Assembly (NCBI GenBank): GCA_002498525.1
Contig: DAHR01000013.1
Coordinates: 201,433-228,076, forward strand
DNA: 26,644 nt
Reading direction: 5' to 3'
From: Euryarchaeota archaeon UBA58
Lineage (GTDB): Archaea > Thermoplasmatota > Poseidoniia > Poseidoniales > Thalassarchaeaceae
This document shows positions 7,101-14,978 of this stretch, piece after piece. Each line of letters starts with the position of its first letter. Within the stretch, counting starts at the first letter, position 1. The notes under the pieces were generated by a model that had not been told where the DNA came from, made no database searches, and saw only the letters and a program-made list of their open reading frames with translations. The position numbers and the translations under genes are program-made.

Positions 7101-8212
7101 ACGAGATTCTCATCGGCCGCTCTCGTCGCAGTCTGTGCAGCATCGACAGTCGCCTGAATCTTCTCTTCAGCGCCGAGTACGCCCTCGAGATCGCCATTCA
7201 ATTCCTCGGTCTCTTCGGTAGCCTCTACAGACGCTCGCCGCGAATCGCCAATGCGATCACGGCTCGTCTCGACCTCGATATCGAGAGCCCGAATCTGGTC
7301 GAGCACCTTCTTCGATTCGCCACTCGCCATCTCATCGATATCCAGCCTGACGCGGACCAACTCCTCATCGAGTTCGAGCAGTTTCTGATTCGAAGCACGC
7401 ATCACCCCCCGAAGTCTCTCGTCCTTCTCTGTGTAATTCACCTGCTCATCGTTCAGCAGCCGAATCTCATCATGGCGGCTGCGATAACGCGTTTGCGCCA
7501 GAACGATTCGAGCCTCGTCCTGCTCGTCTTTCAACTCCTTGAATTTCAGCGCCTGAGCCCGTTCCTTCTCAAGTTCCTTGAGTTGGGTCTTCTGATCCGA
7601 CTCGAACAGATCGATTGTCTGGATGTCGCCCTCGACCCGCTTGCGCTGATTCTGCGAACGACGAATCTCGTCGTCGTATGCCTTGACTCCAGCAACCTCC
7701 TCCAAGACACCGCGACGGCGGTGTGGTGTCATCGTCGCGAGATTCGTCACATCGCCCTGCTGGACGATGTTGTAACCATCACCATGCAGGCCAGCCTCGG
7801 CCAGAACCCGACGCATCTCGGTAGCAGTGGCCGGTTTGTCGCCAATCCGGTAAGAGGAGATAGGGTTGTTCTTGCGACTCAACCGAACAGCCCTGGTGAA
7901 CGAGACCTCATCGCCTTCAACTCGAATACGGCGAAGCCCGTCAGACTCTGGAGTGTTGGCGAAGACGAGCGTCGCCGACATGTGGCGGGCAGCCTTGCCA
8001 CTCTTGCCGCCATTGAAGATCAACTCCGCCACATTAGCAGCTCGAATGACCTTGGTGGAGCGTGTCCCGAGAACGAATTGTATGGCATCTCCGCAGTTGG
8101 ATTTACCCGAGCCATTGGGACCGGTTATGGCTGTGAATCCCTGGTCGAAAGGAACTGTGATCTGACCGCCGAATGACTTGAAATTCTCCAATTCGATACG
8201 CAGTAAGTGCAT
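4169..8212 (-). CDS. smc: Chromosome segregation ATPase Smc
   Basis: The 1347-residue product has the full SMC plan: Walker A GPNGSGKS at 31-38, a first coiled coil, a hinge around residues 500-670 (EIKGILGSLGEL through DGSIVEATGAMTGGSS), a returning coiled coil, the ABC signature LSGGEKS near 1098 and Walker B FYYLDEVD near 1122-1129. It forms the ring that ScpA closes. The start at 8212 gives MHLLRIELENFKSFG, the normal family N-terminus. A further in-frame ATG at 8242 would add ten residues. AGGTGAT lies just upstream. The last 156 or so residues (4172-4639) are not part of the ATPase: they are highly acidic, rich in Ala, Glu, Asp and Pro, and end in an Ala-Glu repeat. First gene of the smc-scpA-scpB operon. 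Confidence 0.95.
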   Translation of the reverse strand: MHLLRIELENFKSFGGQITVPFDQGFTAITGPNGSGKSNCGDAIQFVLGTRSTKVIRAANVAELIFNGGKSGKAARHMSATLVFANTPESDGLRRIRVEGDEVSFTRAVRLSRKNNPISSYRIGDKPATATEMRRVLAEAGLHGDGYNIVQQGDVTNLATMTPHRRRGVLEEVAGVKAYDDEIRRSQNQRKRVEGDIQTIDLFESDQKTQLKELEKERAQALKFKELKDEQDEARIVLAQTRYRSRHDEIRLLNDEQVNYTEKDERLRGVMRASNQKLLELDEELVRVRLDIDEMASGESKKVLDQIRALDIEVETSRDRIGDSRRASVEATEETEELNGDLEGVLGAEEKIQATVDAAQTATRAADENLVRAEADESEARTAIESGDKHARDLNRALGKATEAVTEAHTERAEARLEADRAEQNVRLASDRLADLEEEYESATFERDDLELTGEDLQDEKPTEDRSTLATQMQKILRDEVNLRDDRDRAEGKVREANRALDKARARQEARASRPGSAVTLRALAKLRESGEIKGILGSLGELSAPKDAANEEALAFALGGGMNSIIVTDDKVAGSCIKWLRANGGGRATFLPLNKISASRTQGRALMVARNPGIIGFAHDLLDYDEEIETAVRFACRNTLIVQSMDVARRNMGGVRMVTLDGSIVEATGAMTGGSSNRGGRPNFGGAGAGGLGYEKLESAVENANLIYSVVEAALKELRINQQDLRNKINGLDDSDHSVKVREWKADVGIAQKLVDDVGRKVIEARKEFEGIEAECKTIQASAASVEKTYEDAVEARRAAGEDLQNHTPDHLSKLLRSAQDTRTEAERTKLRSEAEISSGTERLSVLAERRTGLTRAINRQQGIIDAAAESIEKLKGIISRADEQLDELKSVASQFDEEQQQLNTRREEIVDERASLRAAVDQLERQRENIQTRLESLAEQIRQKEDTVGELRAELAELEISVPSPETQLPTVAEAEKRVQVLDRRLGQLGDVNMLAIEQYDRTVERIADLVTDGKTLRERKEMLVSIVEQLEDERCTRLLAVFDHVNKNFQRVYAILQPGGTGTLCLENPRNPFEGGLEMACVPPGKSRNTRRSYLSGGEKSMAALGLVFAIQDYEPSPFYYLDEVDQNLDPFNAERIATLCRLRSQNAQFIMVTLRKVSLTLADHHIGITHAGDGISRRITDFDRAAALQLGDEFEAEAKAREEAAADKAEMDELPEPEDMPKTPEPLGTPQSLGGLAERAGIEIEGDEDVENGEDVAEDSDVAADGEEIPTIDATAVEAAAELTTEGLESLRERTEEWTEDIAEKEAATPLTEDESTVDSSEPVNGVEVEAEAEAEAAPEMEE
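4191..4220 (-). repeat. Hexamer repeat coding for the Ala-Glu tail of Smc
   Basis: Five tandem units of a GCTTCG-like hexamer (plus-strand reading) encode the alternating Glu and Ala residues (EVEAEAEAEA) near the Smc C-terminus. Such short repeats can change length by slippage without breaking the frame. Confidence 0.6.
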
Positions 8213-8394
8213 CCCATCACCTAATGACGATTGGAAAAACACCCAACGTCAAGCACGGGCTCGCCGCTTTACAGATTATGAAGGTTGAGGCATCGGCGCA
8301 CTTTGAGCCACCAAACGCAGGCACTTGCTTCTGACGCCGAAGGCGTAGAATACGATTGGACAATCTTCAATGCGAAATCCAATCAGGAATTGAC
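8213..8394. other. Divergent smc/nadB spacer
   Basis: This 182-base spacer lies between the divergent starts of smc and nadB and must hold both promoters. An A+T-rich patch at about 8270-8284 could contain a TATA element for the smc side, and GTAGAATACG at 8345-8354 one for the nadB side. Both are weak. A small inverted repeat, ACGCC-GAA-GGCGT, lies at 8334-8346, about 50 bases before nadB, and could be an operator half-site pair. I see no gene or RNA here. Confidence 0.35.
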
Positions 8395-10050
8395 ATGGCG
8401 GCAGACTCGCAGGAGAAGTCACTGACGGCCGTCGACGTCGCAGTGATAGGTTCTGGAATCGCAGGATTGTTCCTCGCCCTCCGCTGTTATCGGAACGGAT
8501 TATCGGTCGCCATCGTCACCAAGAAGAGCCTCTCGACCTCCTCGACGAACTGGGCGCAGGGCGGAATAGCCGGTGTGCTTGACATTGATGATGAAGGGGC
8601 TTTGGAGGCCCATGTGCAGGATACTCTGGCCTCTGGTGCGGGGTTGTGCGACGAGAGTGTTGTGCGCGCGGTTGTGTTTGATGCTGCGGCGCGGATCGGA
8701 GACCTCGTCGAGCATGGTGTTGAATTCGATCTGAGCGCTGATGGCTTGTACGATATGGCACACGAGGGAGGTCATTCCGATAAGCGGATTCTGCATTCAC
8801 GGGACCGTACTGGGGCTGAAATCGAGCGGGCTCTGACGCAGGGTGCTGCGAGCGAATACGAGTCTGGTCTGCGGATTCTCGAGAATTGGATGGTTCTCGA
8901 CCTGATTCGGAGGGATCTGGATGATCCCTCGTCCGGTGTTGCTGGTTTGTGGTGTTTGGCGCCATCGGGAAAGGTGCACACGCTCGCTGCTAGGGCCGTC
9001 GTGCTTGCGAGCGGTGGGGCAGGGATGCTTCACCTCTCCACGACGAATCCTGCTGTCGCCACGGGTGATGGTATCGCGATGGGGCATCGGGCTGGGGCCG
9101 ATGTTTCGGATATGGAATTCATCCAGTTCCATCCGACTGCTCTGGCGGTTGAATCTGCTACGCCTTTCCTGATCAGCGAGGCGATGCGAGGGCACGGCGC
9201 GGTTCTGATGACTCGTTCCGAGCATGCTGCTTGGCGGGCTGCAGGTGGTGTCTCGGCGGGGTCTGCTGCGGGCGATCCGAACGCCTCTTCCTACATGCGC
9301 CGATACTCTGAGAAAGGCTCGCTCGATACTCGTGATGTGGTCGCTCGGGCGACCGATCGAGAGATGAAGCGCAGTGGCGATTCACATGTTCTGTTGGTGA
9401 CTGAACACCTCGATGCCGTCGAACTCATGGAGGAGTTCCCAACTACTGCTGCGCAGGTCGCGAAGTTGGGAATACGACTCGGTCCCGACCCGATTCCGGT
9501 CAGGCCTGCTGCGCACTACATGGTCGGTGGAGTGGTCGTGGATTCTGCTGGGCGGGCTCTTTGTGAGGGTGCGGTCATGCCTGGTTTGTACGCTGTTGGC
9601 GAGGTTGCACGGACTGGACTTCACGGGGCGAATCGGTTGGCTTCGAACAGTTTGCTCGAGGCTGTCGTCTACTCGGAGAGGGCAGCCTCGGACTTGATTC
9701 GCAAGGCTGAGAATGGTGAATTGCCGGCTTTGGTCGATGACCTGCCGCGCTGGCGCGACGATGACCTCGATGTGCTGGCTGAGCATGGCACTCTGCACAC
9801 CGACCTGCAGGCCTTGCGAAGCATGATGACGAATGATGTGGGATTGGTCAAGAGCGATGCTCGATTGGCTCGGGCGAAGCGCCGCATCGCTCACATTCGC
9901 AGTGAGGTCGTGCCACTCTGGCACGCGACAAAACCGACGCAGACGATGGTCGAGTTACGCAATCTGATCATCTGCGCCGAGTTGGTCATCGAGGCCTCCA
10001 TGCTGCGGCGCGAGAATGTCGGCTTGCACTACAATCTCGACCTCGATTGA
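8395..10050 (+). CDS. nadB: L-aspartate oxidase
   Basis: This flavoenzyme oxidises L-aspartate to iminoaspartate, which quinolinate synthase (NadA) uses to begin NAD synthesis. The 551-residue length is close to the usual 530-540. The N-terminal FAD-binding motif is VAVIGSGIAG, followed by the family block SSTNWAQGGIAG. Further landmarks are the HSRDRTGAEI stretch, MEFIQFHPTAL, the RDVVARA active-site segment and GLHGANRLASNSLLEA near the FAD site. The substrate-loop Arg and His residues in these blocks place it with NadB rather than with succinate dehydrogenase or fumarate reductase flavoproteins. The ATG at 8395 is preferred to an upstream TTG at 8356 because AGGA lies six bases before it. 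No nadA or nadC is next to it. Confidence 0.93.
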   Translation: MAADSQEKSLTAVDVAVIGSGIAGLFLALRCYRNGLSVAIVTKKSLSTSSTNWAQGGIAGVLDIDDEGALEAHVQDTLASGAGLCDESVVRAVVFDAAARIGDLVEHGVEFDLSADGLYDMAHEGGHSDKRILHSRDRTGAEIERALTQGAASEYESGLRILENWMVLDLIRRDLDDPSSGVAGLWCLAPSGKVHTLAARAVVLASGGAGMLHLSTTNPAVATGDGIAMGHRAGADVSDMEFIQFHPTALAVESATPFLISEAMRGHGAVLMTRSEHAAWRAAGGVSAGSAAGDPNASSYMRRYSEKGSLDTRDVVARATDREMKRSGDSHVLLVTEHLDAVELMEEFPTTAAQVAKLGIRLGPDPIPVRPAAHYMVGGVVVDSAGRALCEGAVMPGLYAVGEVARTGLHGANRLASNSLLEAVVYSERAASDLIRKAENGELPALVDDLPRWRDDDLDVLAEHGTLHTDLQALRSMMTNDVGLVKSDARLARAKRRIAHIRSEVVPLWHATKPTQTMVELRNLIICAELVIEASMLRRENVGLHYNLDLD

Positions 10051-10103
10051 CCCGAATTCGAGGACTGATTATTTCCGGCTTCCCCCCATTGATTCAGAAA
10101 CCC

Positions 10104-10727
10104 TCAATCATTGTCGGATTGACTCCACCATTCCCCGGTGTCTGGTGCTGTTGACTTTAGCGTGTCTCCACTCACGAACGCAACTTCAGAGGGGGAGTCG
10201 TTGTGGCTTTCCTTCAGAGTGAATACAAAGATTACACCGACTCCTAGAACCAGTAGCGAGAAGCATCCCCCCATGCAGCCAAAAGCAAGCGACATGATTC
10301 CGGGCACATCCATGCTCATCTCCCGTATCATGACATTGCTATCTCCCGTGACGTCTCCAGAGAACCGAACCATCCAGATATCCGAGTAGGATACATATAC
10401 GTCGCCGACATATGTGTACCCTGGTTCGTAGAAGGATCCGCACGAGTAGTCTTCCTCGCAAGGCACGAAGCGACTGTATTCATCACCATCTAGCAATTCC
10501 ACATCTACGGATCTATACTCCTGCACGAAAACCGGATACATGGAAGTCGGAAGCATCTCTCCCTCGAACGTAGTGGGTGTTTTCCCCGTCCACATCTCAG
10601 TGCCACCCTCGACGAATCCTTCGTCCATGTTTTCCATGAATGAGTCCCAGCCGGCGGAGGTAACAATTATGCTTCCAATAAGCAATACGAATCCTACGCC
10701 CAATGTGACCTTGGTGACTTTGTGCAA
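10104..10727 (-). CDS. Two-pass membrane protein of unknown function
   Basis: I do not recognise this 207-residue protein. It has a hydrophobic segment at about 7-25 and another at about 144-170. Between them lies an acidic, Tyr- and Met-rich domain of about 115 residues with two cysteines at 90 and 96, which is probably outside the cell if the first segment acts as a signal anchor. The short C-terminal tail is polar. The best start is TTG at 10727, because there is no in-frame ATG between it and the upstream stop, and no clear ribosome binding site precedes it, so the N-terminus is uncertain. Its base composition looks richer in A+T than the flanking genes, which may mean more recent acquisition or relaxed codon use. 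It converges on nadB. Confidence 0.6.
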   Translation of the reverse strand: MHKVTKVTLGVGFVLLIGSIIVTSAGWDSFMENMDEGFVEGGTEMWTGKTPTTFEGEMLPTSMYPVFVQEYRSVDVELLDGDEYSRFVPCEEDYSCGSFYEPGYTYVGDVYVSYSDIWMVRFSGDVTGDSNVMIREMSMDVPGIMSLAFGCMGGCFSLLVLGVGVIFVFTLKESHNDSPSEVAFVSGDTLKSTAPDTGEWWSQSDND

Positions 10728-10840
10728 CGTCGATGCAATGTCGGCTGCGGAATGAAAGTTTTCCCGGCGCAGAGTCTACGGTTTCTACTTCCAATCGCAT
10801 GGGTACCCTTTGCGTCACTCAACTTACAGGGGGATTGCGG

Positions 10841-11794
10841 TCAGGAGAATTCAGGAGAGCGCTCGATGCCTTTGACGAGCGCATGCAGGGCTTGATTGGC
10901 GGGCGTAGGAATTCCCACCGCCTCGCCGCGCTCGACCACCGCGCCACATAGAGAATCGATCTCGGTGGCGCGACCAGCCATCACATCTTGGAGCATCGAA
11001 CAGCGATTCTCAGCAGTCGCCTCGGCCACCTTGCGCAGGTGGTCAGCAAGATCCACATCCCCTAGGTCAACACCACTCGCTCTTGCCACGGCTGCAGCTT
11101 CGCTCATCGCTGCCAGTCCTTGTTCCCACAACTCGGGGATTTCGAGAAGCGCACCGTTGCGCACTCCGGCAATCGCACATACTGGATTGATGGCGACATT
11201 CAGCAGCAATTTACGCCACACGACTCGCCCTACATCTTCGCACCAGATCGCGTTGAGTCCAGCCTCCTCGAGAGCGTTTAGGAGCCTTGCAGCATGACCC
11301 ATCGGACTGCCACCGTCCAGTGCCCCGAGCCGAACGGAACCGCGTCCGACCCAATGAACCGTTTCCTCGGAATCACGCCAGGCAGCGTGGGTTATCGAGC
11401 CGCCCAGAACTCTCTCGCGACCGAGTCTGTGAGCCAATGTTTCGGAGTGACCCAAACCGTTCTGAATGCTGACCGCCACTCCGTCGTCAACAAGCAATTC
11501 TTCTGCCAATTGTGCAAGCACCGAAGTCGAAGCCGCCTTGCCGCAGATGATCGCGGCTTCGCAAGTCCCACGAACCTGCCCAGACACTGGCCCAGCCCCG
11601 GAATCGACGACGATGAAACGCTCGGGAGGAATCATCTCAATCGTACCCTCTGGAGTGTGGAGGATCAAGCCAATCTCAGCAAGATTAGCAGCCAATCCAC
11701 CGCGCGAAACGGCAACCAAATCCACATCGGTATCGCACAGCGCACCGAGCACGACCCCGCCGATTGAGCCTACGCCCAGTACGGCGATTCGCAT
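10841..11794 (-). CDS. panE: 2-dehydropantoate 2-reductase family protein (PanE-like)
   Basis: Members reduce ketopantoate to pantoate with NADPH for coenzyme A synthesis. Visible features over 317 residues: the nucleotide-binding LGVGSIGG at 6-13, SIQNGLG with the substrate-contact Asn, the catalytic lysine in VWRKLLLNVAINPVCAI, and the C-terminal CSMLQDVMAGRATEID with the Ser and Glu that bind substrate. This is the complete set of family residues, so an active reductase is likely. Many archaea use an unrelated route or a PanE-type enzyme for this step, and other 2-oxoacid reductases share the fold, so the substrate is inferred. Its ATG (11792-11794) overlaps by one base the TGA of the upstream membrane protein gene, so the two are co-transcribed. 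Confidence 0.85.
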   Translation of the reverse strand: MRIAVLGVGSIGGVVLGALCDTDVDLVAVSRGGLAANLAEIGLILHTPEGTIEMIPPERFIVVDSGAGPVSGQVRGTCEAAIICGKAASTSVLAQLAEELLVDDGVAVSIQNGLGHSETLAHRLGRERVLGGSITHAAWRDSEETVHWVGRGSVRLGALDGGSPMGHAARLLNALEEAGLNAIWCEDVGRVVWRKLLLNVAINPVCAIAGVRNGALLEIPELWEQGLAAMSEAAAVARASGVDLGDVDLADHLRKVAEATAENRCSMLQDVMAGRATEIDSLCGAVVERGEAVGIPTPANQALHALVKGIERSPEFS

Positions 11795-14238
11795 CAGCTC
11801 GCCTCACAGCCATCGACGGGGCAGCGCGCAGCCAGATGAACAGTCACGATATCCTCACCGACAGTGACCCAGACGACGCGCTCCAGAGCCAATTCACCAA
11901 CCGCGAGAATCGTCACATCAACCTCAGAATCAGCGCCGACCTCGTCAGGAATCGTCACTTCCCAGACATCGGCCTCAGGAGAATCTCCAGTCCACTCGAC
12001 GCTGATCGGAAGATTACGGTCCTCCCGGTTGACGATGCTGAAGACGATGCCGAATGGAGGCACCGTAATCGCTTGCCCGATCCGCCCAGGCCGGGTCATC
12101 ACATCCACGCCCTCAAGGACTCGATACGAACCCAACATCTGCGTCTCGAGACAGATCGCCAACCAGCCCTCAGCCGCGAAATACAGCCTTCCATGAGCCG
12201 CAACCCCTGCAGGGATGCGGATTGCCGAGCGCTCGGCGAAAGTCCAAACCCACTCGCCGCTCGTATTCATCTCTACAATCACATCAGTCGATGGACAGGA
12301 TGCAGTGCCGTCGTCAGCGTAGGCGAAGGTCACGGTTTCGGTTGCAGCGAACCACAGGGGGTACTCCCAATCGAGGTCAGAAATCGTCAGAATCGCTTCC
12401 GAACCGTTGACCGCCATCCACCAATTCGAGTCGCTTCCATTGTCGCGCTCGAAGCTCAAAACAGGCCCCATGACGCGGTTGAAAGAGTCGAAGAACGTTG
12501 AAGATCGCAAGGCCCCCTCGTGCCCCCGCAGGCAGACATCGTGCGTCCCCGAAGACGACAGATTCGTCTCTCCTTCGAATTCCCAGAATGGATTGGATAG
12601 TGCGAGGACGCCAGAATCGCTACTCACGACATCGATGCTGAGGCAGATTCTCGGCGTCTCGGTCTCCTCGATCAGCAGCCAGAGAGGGTCGATTGGCGCT
12701 GTGATTCCAATCGGCATGAGGATGATCGCGTGCTCTGCCTCTCGACCCTCGACATCGATGAAGATGGTGAGTCGCAACGGGTTGAGGTCGTATTGGCCGT
12801 TCGTGGCTTGGCTGATGGTCAGGTTGACTTCACTCGGCGAGGCCTGGGTCACACCGTCGAATCTGCAGACTTCTCTCTCGAGTTGGCAGTCAGATTCGAT
12901 TCGCCAATCGTCTGTAGAGCCCTCGATTCTGAATTGCAGCCAGCCGGAGACTGGGATGACTCCGGCCGGGGTGAGGTCGAGGGTCAATTCGATGGGCTCA
13001 TCGGTGGTTAATTGGAGTTCAGTGGCCCAGTTGCTGGTGTCGAGACCAGCGTCCCAATCGGCAATCTGGTAGGTCGGATACATGCCGGGGAAGCCGGCGA
13101 TGAGGACGATGAGCATCGCTGCGACCAATTGCTTTCGGCTGACATCGGACAGCCCCTTCGACTCATCGACGATGATCGGCGGAGGAGTGTTCTCTGTGCT
13201 GAATCGGCGCATCGTCCCGATTGCCGCAATCAGCAGCCAAGGCCAGTATTCGGTCTCGACGAAGACGAGGACCATCACCCCGAGCATGAGGATGAAGAGG
13301 CTCGTCTGGCGCTTCGAGTCGGTCATCTCGGCAGGGCCGATGATGGCGTGCAGCATTCTGTCGCCGGGAAATCCCGGAATCGGCAGGAGTGAGGCCCAGC
13401 CGACGACCGAGAGGCCGATTCCGGCGAGAGCTGTCGGGTGAAGCCATTGCAGACGAATCCACAGGTCGGCGCCGAGCCAGTCCATGACAAGAATCGTCAA
13501 CAGAGGATTGTTCTGGAAGGCTATTGGCAGGGCTGAGATCTCCGGCGGTTCGTTCGGCGTCAAGGCTAGGCCGATGACGGTCAGGACGGTGCCGGAGAGG
13601 AAGAGTGTCAGTGGCGTCGCCAACTCGATGATGCCCAGAGCACGGCGGTTCGGGACGAGGAAGAGGTCTGAACGCCGTTGACTCAGCAGGCCGGCGATTC
13701 CGAAGGGCCAGATAGGTGAGAGAATCGGAAAGACAATCGGTACGAGATGGCCTATATTGATGCCGAATCGTGCTGCTGCTCGCCTGCGAATCTCACTCGC
13801 AAGGGCCATAGTGAGAACCACAGGGAGGGTGAAGTAGAGCACGGCTTGGCGCAGTATCTCAGGCTCGAAAGCCCCTGCATCGGCATCAAACTGCAGCAAC
13901 CATGCGCTGCCTACGAAAGTCAGGAAGACACTCATCATCGACCAGATCGAGAGCAATTGCCAATTCGGCAGCAGCAACTGTTCGATGGGTCGTGGTGCGA
14001 CGCTGAGAATCGGAGGATCGCCCTCGTCGAGCATCGCTACCCAACCGAGCGACTCGAGTGAGCGATTGACATGGAGGAGGCTCTCGCTCTCGTCGCCTCC
14101 GTCTCTGGACCTCACCTGCCAAGCGATTCCCCCGATCACCTCGTCGCCGAGATTGAAGTGTCGCGTCAGGATGTGTTCAATGAGTTCGCTGAGATCCCAC
14201 GCCACGTGGTCGAGCACTAATGGATCTGTGTTCGACAC
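11794..14238 (-). CDS. Site-2-protease-like membrane protein, catalytic motifs lost
   Basis: The 814-residue protein has an N-terminal soluble region (1-90), about seven hydrophobic segments (roughly 92-386) and a 425-residue extracytoplasmic part rich in beta-type sequence, with no final membrane anchor. The membrane part follows the S2P/EGY peptidase M50 pattern: a PFG segment (178-180), a downstream NRRALGIIELATP block (197-209), and HPTALAGIGLSVVGWASLLP (267-286), which parallels the HPLA..G..GL...LNLLP motif before LDGG. At the two catalytic sites the residues differ: HExxH is replaced by SEIRR (148-152), and N..P...LDG by SLLPIPGFPGD (283-293). A metallopeptidase activity is therefore unlikely. 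The start is GTG at 14238 with GGTGGT nine bases upstream, inside a hairpin. It is coupled to panE. Family assignment is by eye. Confidence 0.7.
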   Translation of the reverse strand: MSNTDPLVLDHVAWDLSELIEHILTRHFNLGDEVIGGIAWQVRSRDGGDESESLLHVNRSLESLGWVAMLDEGDPPILSVAPRPIEQLLLPNWQLLSIWSMMSVFLTFVGSAWLLQFDADAGAFEPEILRQAVLYFTLPVVLTMALASEIRRRAAARFGINIGHLVPIVFPILSPIWPFGIAGLLSQRRSDLFLVPNRRALGIIELATPLTLFLSGTVLTVIGLALTPNEPPEISALPIAFQNNPLLTILVMDWLGADLWIRLQWLHPTALAGIGLSVVGWASLLPIPGFPGDRMLHAIIGPAEMTDSKRQTSLFILMLGVMVLVFVETEYWPWLLIAAIGTMRRFSTENTPPPIIVDESKGLSDVSRKQLVAAMLIVLIAGFPGMYPTYQIADWDAGLDTSNWATELQLTTDEPIELTLDLTPAGVIPVSGWLQFRIEGSTDDWRIESDCQLEREVCRFDGVTQASPSEVNLTISQATNGQYDLNPLRLTIFIDVEGREAEHAIILMPIGITAPIDPLWLLIEETETPRICLSIDVVSSDSGVLALSNPFWEFEGETNLSSSGTHDVCLRGHEGALRSSTFFDSFNRVMGPVLSFERDNGSDSNWWMAVNGSEAILTISDLDWEYPLWFAATETVTFAYADDGTASCPSTDVIVEMNTSGEWVWTFAERSAIRIPAGVAAHGRLYFAAEGWLAICLETQMLGSYRVLEGVDVMTRPGRIGQAITVPPFGIVFSIVNREDRNLPISVEWTGDSPEADVWEVTIPDEVGADSEVDVTILAVGELALERVVWVTVGEDIVTVHLAARCPVDGCEAS

Positions 14239-14246
14239 TCGGATTC

Positions 14247-14263
14247 AACCACCTATGGTGGTT
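14247..14263 (-). promoter_or_regulatory. Perfect inverted repeat covering the ribosome binding site
   Basis: AACCACC-TAT-GGTGGTT is a perfect inverted repeat with seven-base arms and a three-base loop. On the minus strand its second arm contains the AGGTGGT that serves as ribosome binding site for the GTG at 14238. Folded in the mRNA it would hide that site. It could also be a protein operator. Confidence 0.5.
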
Positions 14264-14289
14264 GCGAACTAGGACCCCCCTCTATCAAA

Positions 14290-14320
14290 CCACGCAAGGC
14301 GCGAACCGCCCTCAGCGTGG
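14290..14320 (-). terminator. Nested hairpin after the ATPase operon
   Basis: CCACGC (14290-14295) pairs with GCGTGG (14315-14320), and inside it GGCG (14298-14301) pairs with CGCC (14307-14310). The hairpin begins one base past the atpD stop codon. On the minus strand it is followed by TTTGATAG and a run of six G, not by a long T tract, so termination strength is uncertain. It may instead mark a processed or protected 3' end. Confidence 0.4.
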
Positions 14321-14321
14321 C

Positions 14322-14939
14322 TCACTTATTCTTGAATCGCTTGAGTCGGAATGTCTCTTCGCGTTCCATCTCTTCGAGCCTCAGTTGGATGAATGACTGC
14401 GCTTCCTCCATCTCGGGGATGACCTTGAACTCAAGCGCGTTGACACGGCGCTTGGTCGCTTCGATCTCCTCCAGAAGTCGCTTCAAGGTCGCTTCCATCT
14501 CGGCGGCTTTGACGATGTTCTCGATCAGCGCCGAGTAAGCGTCGGCGGCCTCGTCGATGTAGGACGAACCGCCGATCAGACCAGTGCCGCGATTCTCGAT
14601 GGTCGTCGTCAGATGCTGACCAACGACTTTGGGAACGACGACGCCCATGATGTTGCGGCGCGAGACCTCGACCTCGGGAGAGGAAGAATTCGCAATCGCC
14701 GCACTCTTGACAGAAAGTCCGCCCTCGATAGCGCTGGCGAGGCTGATTGCCTCGACCGCGATACGATACGACGCGACGAGTTCCTCGCGAGCGCTGATCA
14801 TCTCTGAAAGCAGCTTTCGGAACTCGTGGAAAAGCCCGTCGCGCTTCATCTTCAGCAGATTGTAACCGCTCCGCGTCTGCTTGATTCGACGCTTGAGATT
14901 GATGAGTTCCGACCGCGTCGGCTTGATGTCGAGTGCCAT
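14322..14939 (-). CDS. atpD: A-type ATP synthase subunit D
   Basis: Subunit D is the long coiled-coil central shaft that couples the A3B3 head to the rotor. The 205-residue product begins with the family signature IKPTRSEL followed by a long helix (LINLKRRIKQTRSGYNLLKMK), has a globular middle with GTGLIGGSSYIDEAADAY, and ends in a second long helix with NALEF. That is the normal length and layout. GAGGA directly precedes the ATG at 14939, and GGAGGTG lies a little further upstream. It is the last gene of the ATPase operon, and no subunit G gene follows it in this window. Confidence 0.93.
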   Translation of the reverse strand: MALDIKPTRSELINLKRRIKQTRSGYNLLKMKRDGLFHEFRKLLSEMISAREELVASYRIAVEAISLASAIEGGLSVKSAAIANSSSPEVEVSRRNIMGVVVPKVVGQHLTTTIENRGTGLIGGSSYIDEAADAYSALIENIVKAAEMEATLKRLLEEIEATKRRVNALEFKVIPEMEEAQSFIQLRLEEMEREETFRLKRFKNK

Positions 14940-14978
14940 TCCTCATTCACCTCCTTCGTCGATTCTCAGCGCTGAGTT

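Noticed and set aside
6986..8176. A 396-codon open frame on the plus strand opposite smc, and another of 263 codons at 6366-7157
   Set aside because: Both lie wholly antisense to the conserved Smc coding sequence, show no family motifs, and arise because the codon bias of smc avoids stops in the complementary frame.
10051..10103. Terminator between nadB and the convergent membrane protein gene
   Set aside because: Only a short TTATTTCC and a six-C run are present. There is no clear stem or long T tract, so I do not call one.
11764..12501. A 245-codon plus-strand frame near the panE/pseudoprotease junction
   Set aside because: It is antisense to the beta-rich C-terminal part of the 814-residue membrane protein, rich in Arg, Pro and His as usual for shadow frames, and has no ribosome binding site.
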